DNA of 64,000 bases from Bacteroidota bacterium. GTDB lineage: Bacteria > Bacteroidota > Bacteroidia > Bacteroidales > UBA4417. Shown piece by piece: positions 35,630-44,199 of this stretch; the stretch's first letter is position 1; each line of letters starts with the position of its first letter. The stretch spans positions 65,274 through 129,273 of the forward strand of contig JAKLFM010000002.1 in the NCBI GenBank assembly GCA_022711175.1. The letters run 5' to 3'. The notes beneath the pieces are model-generated. The model saw nothing but the letters and a program-made list of their open reading frames with translations. It was not told the origin of the DNA and ran no database searches. The position numbers and the translations under genes are program-made.

Positions 35630-37279
35630 ATGAATAACGCTGAAAACCATAAGGAAACAGAGAAATTAAAAGGCAAAAGCAGGTTATCGCTATTAACTTT
35701 TTGGATCATCATGATTCTGGTAATAAGCGCCAATTTCAAATACCGTCATTGGGAAAATCCGAACCGCATATTTTATGTTGATGTACTGCATTATTACGCC
35801 TACCTGCCGGCTGCCTTCATCCACCATGACCTGAGCCTCGAATTTCTACGAGCCGAAAAAACTCCCGAAAACAAGTATTTCTGGCCACGCAATATACCTG
35901 GCAATAAACTGCTCATCCTCACTACCATGGGGATGTCGTACCTTTACGCGCCGTTTTTCCTGGCAGTACATTACCCTTTGAAATGGATGGGCTTTCGGGC
36001 AATGGGATTTTCTCCGCCATATAAGATCGCCTTGATAATCAGCAGCATTCTCTGGTTTTCGCTGGGTTTGTACTTTTTGCGAAAGCTGCTGCTCAGATAC
36101 TTTACTGACGCCACCGTTGCCATCACTCTGATAGCCACAGTGCTGGCAACCAACTTGTTCTATTATGTAACAGATGAACCGGCAATGTCGCACGCATACA
36201 GTTTTGCCTTGTTCTCGCTGTTCATCTGGTTTACTCATTCCTGGTACCAGCAGCTTAAAATGAAATTTGCTCTGGCATTGGGTGTGCTGGCAGGAGTTAT
36301 CTCACTTATAAGGCCTACCAATGCTGTTATCGTTCTTGTGTTTCTGTTTTGGGGAATTGATTCATTCAAAAGTCTCAAAGAGCGTCTGATACTGTTCGCC
36401 AGGCGATACCTGCACATGGTGATTATTGTAATTACAGCAGTGCTTATGTGGCTCCCGCAGATGCTCTACTGGAAATATATTACAGGCGAGTACCTGGTGT
36501 TCAGCTATGGTGAAAAGGGAAAGTTTTTCTTTGATAATCCGCAGCTATTCAGGGTATTGCTTGGTTTTAGAAAAGGATGGCTGATTTATACGCCCGTAAT
36601 GATTTTGGCTGTTCTGGGACTGTTTCCGCTATGGAAAAACTATCGAAAACAATTTTGGGCTGTGATTATTTTCATAGTCGCCAATATCTGGATCGTATCA
36701 TCGTGGTGGCTGTGGTGGTACGGAGGCAGTTTCGGAATGAGGGCACTCATTGAATCGTATGCGGTGATGGCTTTTCCTATGGCTGCGTTTATTGGTTGGC
36801 TGAACGATAAAAGAGGCGCTTTCACAAAAGTGTTCTCCTTACTGTTTATTGCACTATTCGTTTGTCATAATTTTTTCCAGATTGCGCAATACCATACCGG
36901 CGCTTTGGATGCCATCAGGCAAACACGCGAGTCATATTTTTCAACATTTCTTAAATTAAAGCCCAATGCCCGGCAGCAAAAATTGCTCGTATATCCTGAT
37001 TACGACAAGGCCTCTCTTGGTATTTATCCGAGACCAACCTTTTCCGATTCACTTTACACAGGTCTGTTAAGCCGCGAAAGGGCTATAGCCAAAATTGAAG
37101 GAGAAATCCGTTCGGGAACTGAATCCATGAAAATGATGCAGCAAAAGGCTACCGACCGGAACATCAGCATTGATTCTGCCATTAATCTCGACGCTGTTTA
37201 TCTCTACAACCTGAAAGTTGAAAAGGGAGAGATACCGCTTAATCAAAAGAAAATTAAGATATTTGACTGGTGGTATTAA
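35630..37279 (+). CDS. Polytopic membrane protein, GT-C glycosyltransferase-like
   Basis: A 549-residue multi-helix membrane protein. The first external loop contains the acidic residue FYVDVLHYYAYLPAAF expected of GT-C enzymes. Characteristic segments GFRKGWLIYTPVM and SSWWLWWYGGSFGMRALIESY also occur in the minus-strand gene at 44200-46071, so the two are paralogues. A C-terminal soluble tail follows the last helix. It starts 27 bases after the previous gene and ends 42 bases before a GT2 gene, indicating one operon. Confidence 0.75.
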   Translation: MNNAENHKETEKLKGKSRLSLLTFWIIMILVISANFKYRHWENPNRIFYVDVLHYYAYLPAAFIHHDLSLEFLRAEKTPENKYFWPRNIPGNKLLILTTMGMSYLYAPFFLAVHYPLKWMGFRAMGFSPPYKIALIISSILWFSLGLYFLRKLLLRYFTDATVAITLIATVLATNLFYYVTDEPAMSHAYSFALFSLFIWFTHSWYQQLKMKFALALGVLAGVISLIRPTNAVIVLVFLFWGIDSFKSLKERLILFARRYLHMVIIVITAVLMWLPQMLYWKYITGEYLVFSYGEKGKFFFDNPQLFRVLLGFRKGWLIYTPVMILAVLGLFPLWKNYRKQFWAVIIFIVANIWIVSSWWLWWYGGSFGMRALIESYAVMAFPMAAFIGWLNDKRGAFTKVFSLLFIALFVCHNFFQIAQYHTGALDAIRQTRESYFSTFLKLKPNARQQKLLVYPDYDKASLGIYPRPTFSDSLYTGLLSRERAIAKIEGEIRSGTESMKMMQQKATDRNISIDSAINLDAVYLYNLKVEKGEIPLNQKKIKIFDWWY

Positions 37280-37321
37280 ACCCGGTATTCGCTTTAAAGT
37301 TGATGACTAACAAATTGCAGG

Positions 37322-38188
37322 ATGTCCCGAACCAAAACATACTCTATAATTATTCCCGCGTTTAACGAGGAAACTGCCATTGGCGACCTGCTCACTCGCA
37401 TGCAGACCCTGGGAATTTTAGAAGCGTATGAAGTTATTGTTGTTGACGACGGCTCAACCGACCGGACACGGGAAATTGCCGGAAATTTCAACGTGCGTCT
37501 CCTCAGGCACGAAGTGAACAAAGGCTATGGAGCATCGCTCAAGACAGGGATAAGAAATGCCTCTGGCGACAAAGTGATGATGCTCGATAGCGACGGACAG
37601 CACGACCCTGCCAGCATCGAAGAAATGGTGAAACTTCTCGATGAATACGACATGGCAATCGGTGAGCGGACTGCGGATTCGTATCAGGTGAAGAACCGCC
37701 GCGGAGGCAAAAAAATTATCCGAAAAGTTGGCGAATTCCTGGTTGAGCAAAAACTCCCCGATTTCAACTCGGGATTCAGGGGTTTTGATAAAAAGCTCAT
37801 CATGCCGATGCTGCACCTTATGCCGAACGGATTCTCGTTCTCCACGACCAGTACGCTCGCATTCCTCAAAGAAGGCTACTCCATCGGCAGGTTTCCCATA
37901 AAAGTAAATAACCGGCAGGGCAGGGCCAGCAGTGTGAAATTCTTTAAGGATGGTACCAAAACATTGCTGCTGCTGTTTCGTATCATCATGCTTTTCAATC
38001 CGTTAAAAGTATTCTTTCCGGCAAGTGCCATCATTACGCTATTAGGAAGCATATGGGGGATACATGGCTATTTTGTTTTTGGCCGGTTTTCAAACAGCGC
38101 TATCATACTGATAACTCTCGGTATGTTCCTTTTCTTTTTCGGTCTGCTCGCCGACCAGATCTCCCTGTTAAACCGAAAAAAAGATTGA
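37322..38188 (+). CDS. Glycosyltransferase family 2, polyprenyl-phosphate sugar synthase-like
   Basis: A 288-residue GT2 enzyme. The GT-A domain has IIIPAFNEETAIG, the donor-binding VVDDGSTDRT and the metal-binding DSDGQHD, with the family-typical NSGFRGFDKKL. Two C-terminal helices (about 225-250 and 258-280) anchor it in the membrane. This layout is that of dolichol-phosphate mannose or undecaprenyl-phosphate glucose synthases, which supply lipid-linked sugar to GT-C transferases. The last codons overlap the start of the methyltransferase gene (TTGA). Confidence 0.88.
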   Translation: MSRTKTYSIIIPAFNEETAIGDLLTRMQTLGILEAYEVIVVDDGSTDRTREIAGNFNVRLLRHEVNKGYGASLKTGIRNASGDKVMMLDSDGQHDPASIEEMVKLLDEYDMAIGERTADSYQVKNRRGGKKIIRKVGEFLVEQKLPDFNSGFRGFDKKLIMPMLHLMPNGFSFSTTSTLAFLKEGYSIGRFPIKVNNRQGRASSVKFFKDGTKTLLLLFRIIMLFNPLKVFFPASAIITLLGSIWGIHGYFVFGRFSNSAIILITLGMFLFFFGLLADQISLLNRKKD

Positions 38189-38916
38189 CGGATTTCGCGA
38201 AATACCAGGCCGGTTGGTCAGATAGTGACGTGGAGTCTCATTGGGACAGCGTTGCCGATGTGTATGTTGCTGAAAATAATAAAGTTAAGCATACACACGA
38301 TCAGCGGTTTGTGTACAGTTTGCCTCAACTAGACTTATATTGCGGGGCTAAGGTCCTCAATATCAGCAGCCGCGATGGTGAAGCTGCAACATACATCCAA
38401 AAGCTGGAACCATCTGTAGAAGTTTTAAATGCGGAGATTTCACAAAAACTTATGGATGTTGCCGCTCAACTGAACCCGGCGATTAACCAGGTTAAGATCG
38501 GGACTTACTCGCGCCTGCCTTTTGAAAATGAGCAATTCGATCGTATTTTGTCACTCGAAACGCTTGAACATGCGGCCAACCCTGTTGAATTTCTTAGCGA
38601 ACTTCACCGCGTATCAATTCCCGATGCCAGGCTTGTACTGAGTTGCCCGCCGGCTACCAGCGAAATCCCTTACCGCATTTACACTGCTCTGTTTGGTGGC
38701 CATGGCGAAGGGCCACATAAATTTCCGTCATCAAAAACGGTAAAATCATGGCTCAAACTCACCGGCTGGAAACTCATAGAGCATAAAGGAACCGTTTTAA
38801 TGCCCGTAGGCCCGCGATGGTTCAAAAACATGTTCGAGAATCTTATTGACAGCGCCCAGGGTACTTTTATCTCCGAATTGGGAATACGACAATTTTATGT
38901 CTGTACAAAGTATTGA
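38185..38916 (+). CDS. SAM-dependent class I methyltransferase
   Basis: A 243-residue soluble methyltransferase. The SAM-binding motif I is degenerate (AKVLNISSRDGEAATYIQ); motif IV is FDRILSLETLEHAANPVEFLSELHRV and the post-motif strand is ARLVLSCPP. The TTG at 38185 overlaps the TGA of the GT2 gene by two bases, a typical coupling arrangement. Starting further upstream (ATG at 38053) would place 44 unrelated residues in the GT2 coding region. The target is unknown; methylation of the sugar or lipid carrier made by the neighbours is a reasonable inference. Confidence 0.8.
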   Translation: MTDFAKYQAGWSDSDVESHWDSVADVYVAENNKVKHTHDQRFVYSLPQLDLYCGAKVLNISSRDGEAATYIQKLEPSVEVLNAEISQKLMDVAAQLNPAINQVKIGTYSRLPFENEQFDRILSLETLEHAANPVEFLSELHRVSIPDARLVLSCPPATSEIPYRIYTALFGGHGEGPHKFPSSKTVKSWLKLTGWKLIEHKGTVLMPVGPRWFKNMFENLIDSAQGTFISELGIRQFYVCTKY

Positions 38917-40222
38917 CAATCTGCAACATGTAATTGATCACGACCTGTGCAACCGCTGCGGTACCTGTGTGGGATTGTCGGGTGGCAGCATTGTGTTTGG
39001 TGATAAAACGGGAGATTACCTTCCGGGAGTTATTGCTGATATTTCCCCTGATTTGGCTGATCGTATCTGGAATGCTTGTCCGGGTAAGAATTTTGATTTC
39101 CCCGGTTACAGGAAGTTACATTTTTCCGAAGCTCCTCATTTTCATCTATATACAGGTGCGTATCAGAACATCTTTATCGGATATGCAAATGATGAGAATG
39201 TGCGGCGGAATTCGGCAAGTGGCGGAATTCTTACAGCCATTTTACTATGGCTGCTTAAAAACAGGTTGATCGACGGGGCCGTTGTTACCAGAATGTCGAA
39301 AAAAGAGCCCTGGCTTGCCGAAACGTTCATCGCGACAACACCTGAAGGAATCATAGAAGCCGCGCAGAGCAAATACATCATCACTTCAGTGAATGAAATT
39401 CTTCCTCAAATGGAGGCATTCGAAGGCAAACTGGCTTATGTCGGGTTGCCGGGGCAGGTGCAGGGCATACGGAAACTTCAGGCTGCAAATGACCCGTCAG
39501 TCAGGAATATCGAGTATATTTTCGGCCCTTTTTACGGCAATACGCTTCATTTTTCATCCATAAAAAGTTTCCTGCGTTCGCACGGTGAAAGAAATTTCAA
39601 AGACATTGCCAGCCTGCATTTTCGTTATGGCGAATGGCCTGGCAACATGCGTATCGAAATGAAAAACGGCCGGGTAATACAATTACCAAAATTCCATGCC
39701 AATTATCTTATTCCTTTTCACATCCTGAAAAACAGCCTGTTATGTACCGACCTCAGCAATGAGTTTACCGATATTTCGGGTGGCGATGCCTGGGCTCCGG
39801 TTTATGAGGAGCGCGGCAAAGGTTTCTCGATGGTAATAGCCCGAAGTGTGAAAGGAAAGGAAATCCTGGCGAAAATGGCAGCCGACAACGTCATTAGTTT
39901 GCAGGAGATTGATGAAAATGAGGCAATTACCATGCATTCGCATGGATATGATCTAAAGAAGAGAGGTTCGTTTATACGCATGAAATTCAGGAGTTTGGTT
40001 GGATTACCCAATCCTGATTACGGCTATGAACTGAAGGACTTCCCCTTCGGCCGTTATCTTATGGAATTGGTGGTCACTTCTCTGTTTATGTTCCTTGGAA
40101 CACCAATAGCCCGTTGGGTAGTCGAGAGAATTCCGCCGTCATTTATTGGCCGTATCTTTGAGAAATCGCGTACAGTGTGGAAAAGGTCCACTTATAAAAT
40201 TAAACGCAGCAACCTGACCTGA
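38897..40222 (+). CDS. FrhB-like coenzyme F420 hydrogenase/dehydrogenase beta-subunit family protein
   Basis: A 441-residue flavin/Fe-S oxidoreductase-like protein. The N-terminus has one cluster motif, Cys18-x2-Cys21-x2-Cys24, with Cys61 in CPG, fitting a [4Fe-4S] cluster. This is followed by the FrhB N and C domains (FIGYANDENVRRNSASGGILTA and LAYVGLPGQVQGIRKL ... DISGGDAW). The C-terminal 80 residues contain a hydrophobic stretch (MELVVTSLFMFLG) and a basic tail, suggesting membrane attachment. FrhB relatives reduce diverse substrates with flavin; F420 use is not implied here. The start overlaps the methyltransferase end and the stop shares one base with the next ATG (TGATG). Confidence 0.82.
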   Translation: MSVQSIDNLQHVIDHDLCNRCGTCVGLSGGSIVFGDKTGDYLPGVIADISPDLADRIWNACPGKNFDFPGYRKLHFSEAPHFHLYTGAYQNIFIGYANDENVRRNSASGGILTAILLWLLKNRLIDGAVVTRMSKKEPWLAETFIATTPEGIIEAAQSKYIITSVNEILPQMEAFEGKLAYVGLPGQVQGIRKLQAANDPSVRNIEYIFGPFYGNTLHFSSIKSFLRSHGERNFKDIASLHFRYGEWPGNMRIEMKNGRVIQLPKFHANYLIPFHILKNSLLCTDLSNEFTDISGGDAWAPVYEERGKGFSMVIARSVKGKEILAKMAADNVISLQEIDENEAITMHSHGYDLKKRGSFIRMKFRSLVGLPNPDYGYELKDFPFGRYLMELVVTSLFMFLGTPIARWVVERIPPSFIGRIFEKSRTVWKRSTYKIKRSNLT

Positions 40223-41235
40223 TGAGCCGGAAAGCACTTTCGTGGATTATAAAAATTGCCGGAACCATTATCATACTGGTTTTCCTTTTTTCGCGCATAC
40301 ATTTCAGCGTGGGTGATTTTCAGAAAGTGATTTCATCTCTTAACCTATGGTATTTCCTTTTATCGCTGGGTGGTGTCATTATCATCCTGGCCGTGAAAAG
40401 TTACCGGTGGAAAATTCTGTTGTCAGGAGAAGGTATTGATTATCATCCATTTAAAGCTTTTACAGCATATCTTGCTTCTTTTACAATAGGTATTGTCACA
40501 CCGGGAAGAATAGGTGAAATTGCCCGCTTGTATTATGTGCGCGAGGATTCTCCCGTTGATTTTTATTCAGCATTTAAAACCGTTGTTTCTGACCGGGTTT
40601 TCGATCTCACCACACTTTTACTGCTTGGTACTGCAGGGTTTCTCTATTATTTTGAATTTCCGGTAATTCTTCCCGGTTATGTTTACCTGATCATCGTGCT
40701 TGGTGCTTTTATTATTCTTTATTTCCTGTTCTGGCTCATTATCAACAGGTTATTAAAGATGCCTTTCTTCAGCAGATTTTCGGTTCTTGGCTTTATTCGC
40801 GATGCATGGAGGTTGGTAATTAACCGTCGTTCAATCGTTTGCTGGATTATAACAGTGCTCGCTTACCTGGTGTATTTTACCACTGCCGGATGGGTTTTCA
40901 GGGCATTGCATATCGACATCTCATTTATTGATGTAGCGTTCATACTTTGCATCATGAGCCTGGCGACCATTATCCCGATTTCAATTGCGGGTTTCGGAAC
41001 ACGGGAGGCTACGCTGGTGTTGCTGCTGGCACGTTATGGTTTGTCTGCCGAGACAGCGATTTCCTTCTCATTGCTGCAGTTTACCGCCTTCTTCCTCTGG
41101 GGAGCCATAGTTGGTATGGTTGCTTGGATTTTGAAGCCTGTTTCGCTCAAACTGGTGAAAGAAGATTCGTTAAGAATATGGAAACTGGTGACAGGCAGCC
41201 ATCAAACTTCGGGCAACAATCGGGCTGCAGAATGA
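40222..41235 (+). CDS. AglD/UPF0104-like multi-spanning membrane protein
   Basis: A 337-residue protein with about eight helices of the lysylphosphatidylglycerol synthase transmembrane / AglD (UPF0104, PF03706) family. Family marks are KSYRWKILLSGEGI, GIVTPGRIGEIARLYYV and SDRVFDLTTLLLLG in the first half, and IPISIAGFGTREATLVLLL in the second. Some family members take part in lipid-linked saccharide steps, others in lipid flipping. It is coupled to the FrhB-like gene by a 1-base overlap, which supports a shared pathway. Confidence 0.82.
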   Translation: MSRKALSWIIKIAGTIIILVFLFSRIHFSVGDFQKVISSLNLWYFLLSLGGVIIILAVKSYRWKILLSGEGIDYHPFKAFTAYLASFTIGIVTPGRIGEIARLYYVREDSPVDFYSAFKTVVSDRVFDLTTLLLLGTAGFLYYFEFPVILPGYVYLIIVLGAFIILYFLFWLIINRLLKMPFFSRFSVLGFIRDAWRLVINRRSIVCWIITVLAYLVYFTTAGWVFRALHIDISFIDVAFILCIMSLATIIPISIAGFGTREATLVLLLARYGLSAETAISFSLLQFTAFFLWGAIVGMVAWILKPVSLKLVKEDSLRIWKLVTGSHQTSGNNRAAE

Positions 41236-41304
41236 TTTTTCGGTTCACCGCTTTTTTCTGATCTTTGCAATGCAAATAGCTGACAACGTGATATCACCCT
41301 GTCG

Positions 41305-43389
41305 ATGTTTCAGTTATATAACATTACATCCGAAAAGATGAAAAAGAATCCGGTAACGCTGGCCTTGATTATATTGCCGGCAATATTCCTGGTCTTCGGG
41401 CTCACATTTCACCGTACATGGTTCAGCGGCGATCCTGAATATGCTTACCTCCTCAATGGCATTAACATCGCCAACCTGAAGTCTGTCGGGCATACCGATA
41501 ATCCCGGCACGCCGGTACAGGTGTATAGTGCCGTTGTTCTGCGCTGTGCACATTTTCTCGATTTTTCAGAAAAAGCCGAACTGCAAAAAGCGGTTCTGGC
41601 TAATCCGGATAGCTATGTTGAACTCGAACGGAAAATTTCTATCATCATCAATGCCATTATGATGCTGATCCTGGGCATAGTTTCCTTTCTCTTCCTGAAA
41701 AATATCTGGTTCAGCCTTATATTGCAAGCCACGCCATTTCTGTCATCGAACCTTATCGAACACGCCTTTACAAAGGTTTCTCCCGAGCCGGTACTGATTT
41801 TCACTGTCGCTGTTTTCATAATAGCTATGCTAGCTTATTATCGCAGCAAGGACCGGAACAATCGTAGGTATCCCTGGATTTTTGCAGCCATAGCAGGATT
41901 CGGCCTTGCAACTAAAGCAACTTTCCTTCCTCTTGTCATCATTCCATTTATACTACTCGAAGGCTGGAAACGAAAATTCACATACCTGCTGGCGATCATA
42001 CCTGCATTTGTAATTTTCACTGCGCCCGCCATACCCGAGTATCCGCACATGGCCAAATGGTTTCTCGGACTCTCAACGCATACTGGCACCTATGGGCAGG
42101 GGAACGCCGGAATCATTGATCCACTGAAGTATATTGCCGATCTTGGAGCCATTATTGTCAACAATGCAGCGTTGGCGATCCTGCTTTTTTGCGGGATTCT
42201 GGTTGTGTTTTTCAGCTTCCTGCATGGAGAATTCAGGAAGAAAATAGAAGAGCATATTGAACTGAAATTTATTATCGCCATTCTGGTAGCCCAGCTGCTT
42301 GGTATTCTGATGGTTGCCAAACATTATCACGCCAATCACTATCTTATACCAGAAATCAGCCTGATTGGTATTCTCGTCGTTTTCAGTTTGTTGTACTTCA
42401 AAGAGATATTCCGCGATCGAAATGCGAGATGGGCAAAATCGGTGCCCGGTGTTGTTTTTGGTGTGTTGCTGGCAGGTTCGTTGCTTAATATTCCATACCT
42501 GCAGGCTGCCGATCATGGATATGTTATCACAAACGAGGAATACAGTGCTGTAATGCAGCGTATTGATAAGGAATACCCCGGTTATTTGAAGACATATTAT
42601 TATCCTGTTTCCATCAATCCTTTTTCGGCGCTTCGTTGGGGAAGTGTATATTCGCGGCAATACAATCTGCCGGCTCTGTTATCGCTTTACCCGAAAGGAA
42701 TATTTTACGACACACGTATCAATGCATTCCAGCTTTGGGAAGGTGAAATTCCGGCTGATGAACTGGTTCGAAATTACGGAGGGAAAATACTACTGATCGG
42801 TGGGCCAATGTCTCCTGAGGAAAAACAAAAGGTGCTTGCAGGTGGCCTGTCTCTGAAGACGTTATATTTCGGACGAACTCAGGCCATATATGAAGTTGAT
42901 ACGGTAAATTCAGCGCTTTTTCAAGGGATTGTGTCTTCAAAACCGCTTTGGACCTACGAATGTAATGCCGATACACTTACCCCGGATAAAACGTTTTTTG
43001 TTGAGAATGGAAGGACGTGGAAAAACTCCTGGAACGAATCGGCTGATGCCGCCCGGTCAGGAACATGGTCGGTAAAGCTTACAGGTGAAAATATTTATGC
43101 CATGGAGCATATGATCGATAGTGTGGCTCCGGGTCAGCAGTACAGGATTTCGGCCTGGCGAAAAGGCGGAAATAATAAAGCTTTTGTTGTAGCCTGTTCA
43201 CCCGAAAAAGGGGGATTTTACAAACAATCGGCCAACTACCTCAGCATTGATGAAAAAGGTTGGGAACAGGTTGTGCTGAACCTGACCATTCCCGTCGATT
43301 TTAAAGGAAATAAGCTCAAACTTTACCTGTGGAACGACAGTGGCAATACTGTATATTACGACGACTTCACAGTTGCAAGAACCAAGTAA
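41305..43389 (+). CDS. GT-C-like membrane protein with C-terminal beta-sandwich module
   Basis: A 694-residue protein. The N-terminal 430 residues hold about eleven helices, with the GT-C-like acidic first loop GDPEYAYLLNGINIA and the outer-loop segment TDNPGTPVQVYSA. A soluble middle part with a Rossmann-like look (GGKILLIGGPMSPEEKQ) follows. The last 140 residues (SGTWSVKLTGEN ... GWEQVVLNLTIPVDFKGN ... YYDDFTVART) look like a carbohydrate-binding jelly-roll. An alternative ATG lies at 41338. A weak -7-like GATCTTTG is at 41260. It is probably transcribed with the following GT2 gene. Confidence 0.75.
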   Translation: MFQLYNITSEKMKKNPVTLALIILPAIFLVFGLTFHRTWFSGDPEYAYLLNGINIANLKSVGHTDNPGTPVQVYSAVVLRCAHFLDFSEKAELQKAVLANPDSYVELERKISIIINAIMMLILGIVSFLFLKNIWFSLILQATPFLSSNLIEHAFTKVSPEPVLIFTVAVFIIAMLAYYRSKDRNNRRYPWIFAAIAGFGLATKATFLPLVIIPFILLEGWKRKFTYLLAIIPAFVIFTAPAIPEYPHMAKWFLGLSTHTGTYGQGNAGIIDPLKYIADLGAIIVNNAALAILLFCGILVVFFSFLHGEFRKKIEEHIELKFIIAILVAQLLGILMVAKHYHANHYLIPEISLIGILVVFSLLYFKEIFRDRNARWAKSVPGVVFGVLLAGSLLNIPYLQAADHGYVITNEEYSAVMQRIDKEYPGYLKTYYYPVSINPFSALRWGSVYSRQYNLPALLSLYPKGIFYDTRINAFQLWEGEIPADELVRNYGGKILLIGGPMSPEEKQKVLAGGLSLKTLYFGRTQAIYEVDTVNSALFQGIVSSKPLWTYECNADTLTPDKTFFVENGRTWKNSWNESADAARSGTWSVKLTGENIYAMEHMIDSVAPGQQYRISAWRKGGNNKAFVVACSPEKGGFYKQSANYLSIDEKGWEQVVLNLTIPVDFKGNKLKLYLWNDSGNTVYYDDFTVARTK

Positions 43390-43429
43390 GCATGCATGCA
43401 ATGCTTAAAACAGAGAGAAAAAAGCTAAT

Positions 43430-44188
43430 ATGATTCAGGGAAAGAAGATCATCATCGTACTTCCGGCCTACAATGCCGAGCAAACGCTTGAACAAACCTA
43501 TAACGAGATTCCTTTTGATATTGTTGACGAAGTTGTTCTGGTTGATGACCAGAGCCGTGATAATACAATTGAAAAAGCCCGCGAAATCGGTATTAAACAT
43601 ATCATCGTGCATGAGAAGAACAAAGGTTATGGCGGTAACCAAAAGTCATGCTACGATAAAGCGATCGAACTTGGTGGTGAGATCGTCATCATGCTGCACC
43701 CCGATTATCAGTACACCCCAAGGCTCATTCATTCAATGGCTTACCTGATTGCCGATGGCGTTTACCCCGTTGTGCTTGGTTCACGCATATTAGGTAATGG
43801 AGCACTCAAAGGTGGTATGCCGCTGGTAAAATATGTTGCAAACCGCGGCCTCACGCTTATTCAAAACCTGCTGATCGGGCAGAAATTATCCGAGTACCAC
43901 ACGGGTTACCGTGCCTTTTCGCGCGAGGTGCTGCTTGCGATTGATTATCACGCCAACAGCGACGATTTTGTTTTCGATAACCAGATGCTTTCGCAGATAT
44001 TTTATGCCGGTTTCGAAGTTGCGGAGATCACTTGCCCAACCAAGTATTTCGATGATGCTTCGTCGATAAATCTGCGGCGAAGCACCATATACGCATTTGG
44101 CGTGATGGGAACGTCGCTTCTGCATCTTTTCAATAAGATGGGAATTGTTAAGTCGGAAAGATACAGATTGAAAAAATCTATGAACTGA
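43430..44188 (+). CDS. Glycosyltransferase family 2
   Basis: A 252-residue soluble GT2 of the dolichyl-phosphate mannose synthase-like group. Motifs: IIIVLPAYNAEQTLEQTY, the donor-binding VVLVDDQSRDNT, the metal-binding MLHPDYQY (Asp in a HPD rather than DxD context) and HTGYRAFSREVL. Unlike the GT2 gene at 37322 it lacks C-terminal helices, so it is cytoplasmic or peripheral. It ends 11 bases from the convergent minus-strand GT-C gene. Confidence 0.87.
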   Translation: MIQGKKIIIVLPAYNAEQTLEQTYNEIPFDIVDEVVLVDDQSRDNTIEKAREIGIKHIIVHEKNKGYGGNQKSCYDKAIELGGEIVIMLHPDYQYTPRLIHSMAYLIADGVYPVVLGSRILGNGALKGGMPLVKYVANRGLTLIQNLLIGQKLSEYHTGYRAFSREVLLAIDYHANSDDFVFDNQMLSQIFYAGFEVAEITCPTKYFDDASSINLRRSTIYAFGVMGTSLLHLFNKMGIVKSERYRLKKSMN

Positions 44189-44199
44189 TTCCCTGTCAA

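Noticed and set aside
38053-38184. The upstream start of the methyltransferase.
   Set aside because: The 44 extra residues are read from the GT2 coding region in another frame and do not resemble the family; the TTG at 38185 with a TTGA overlap fits better.
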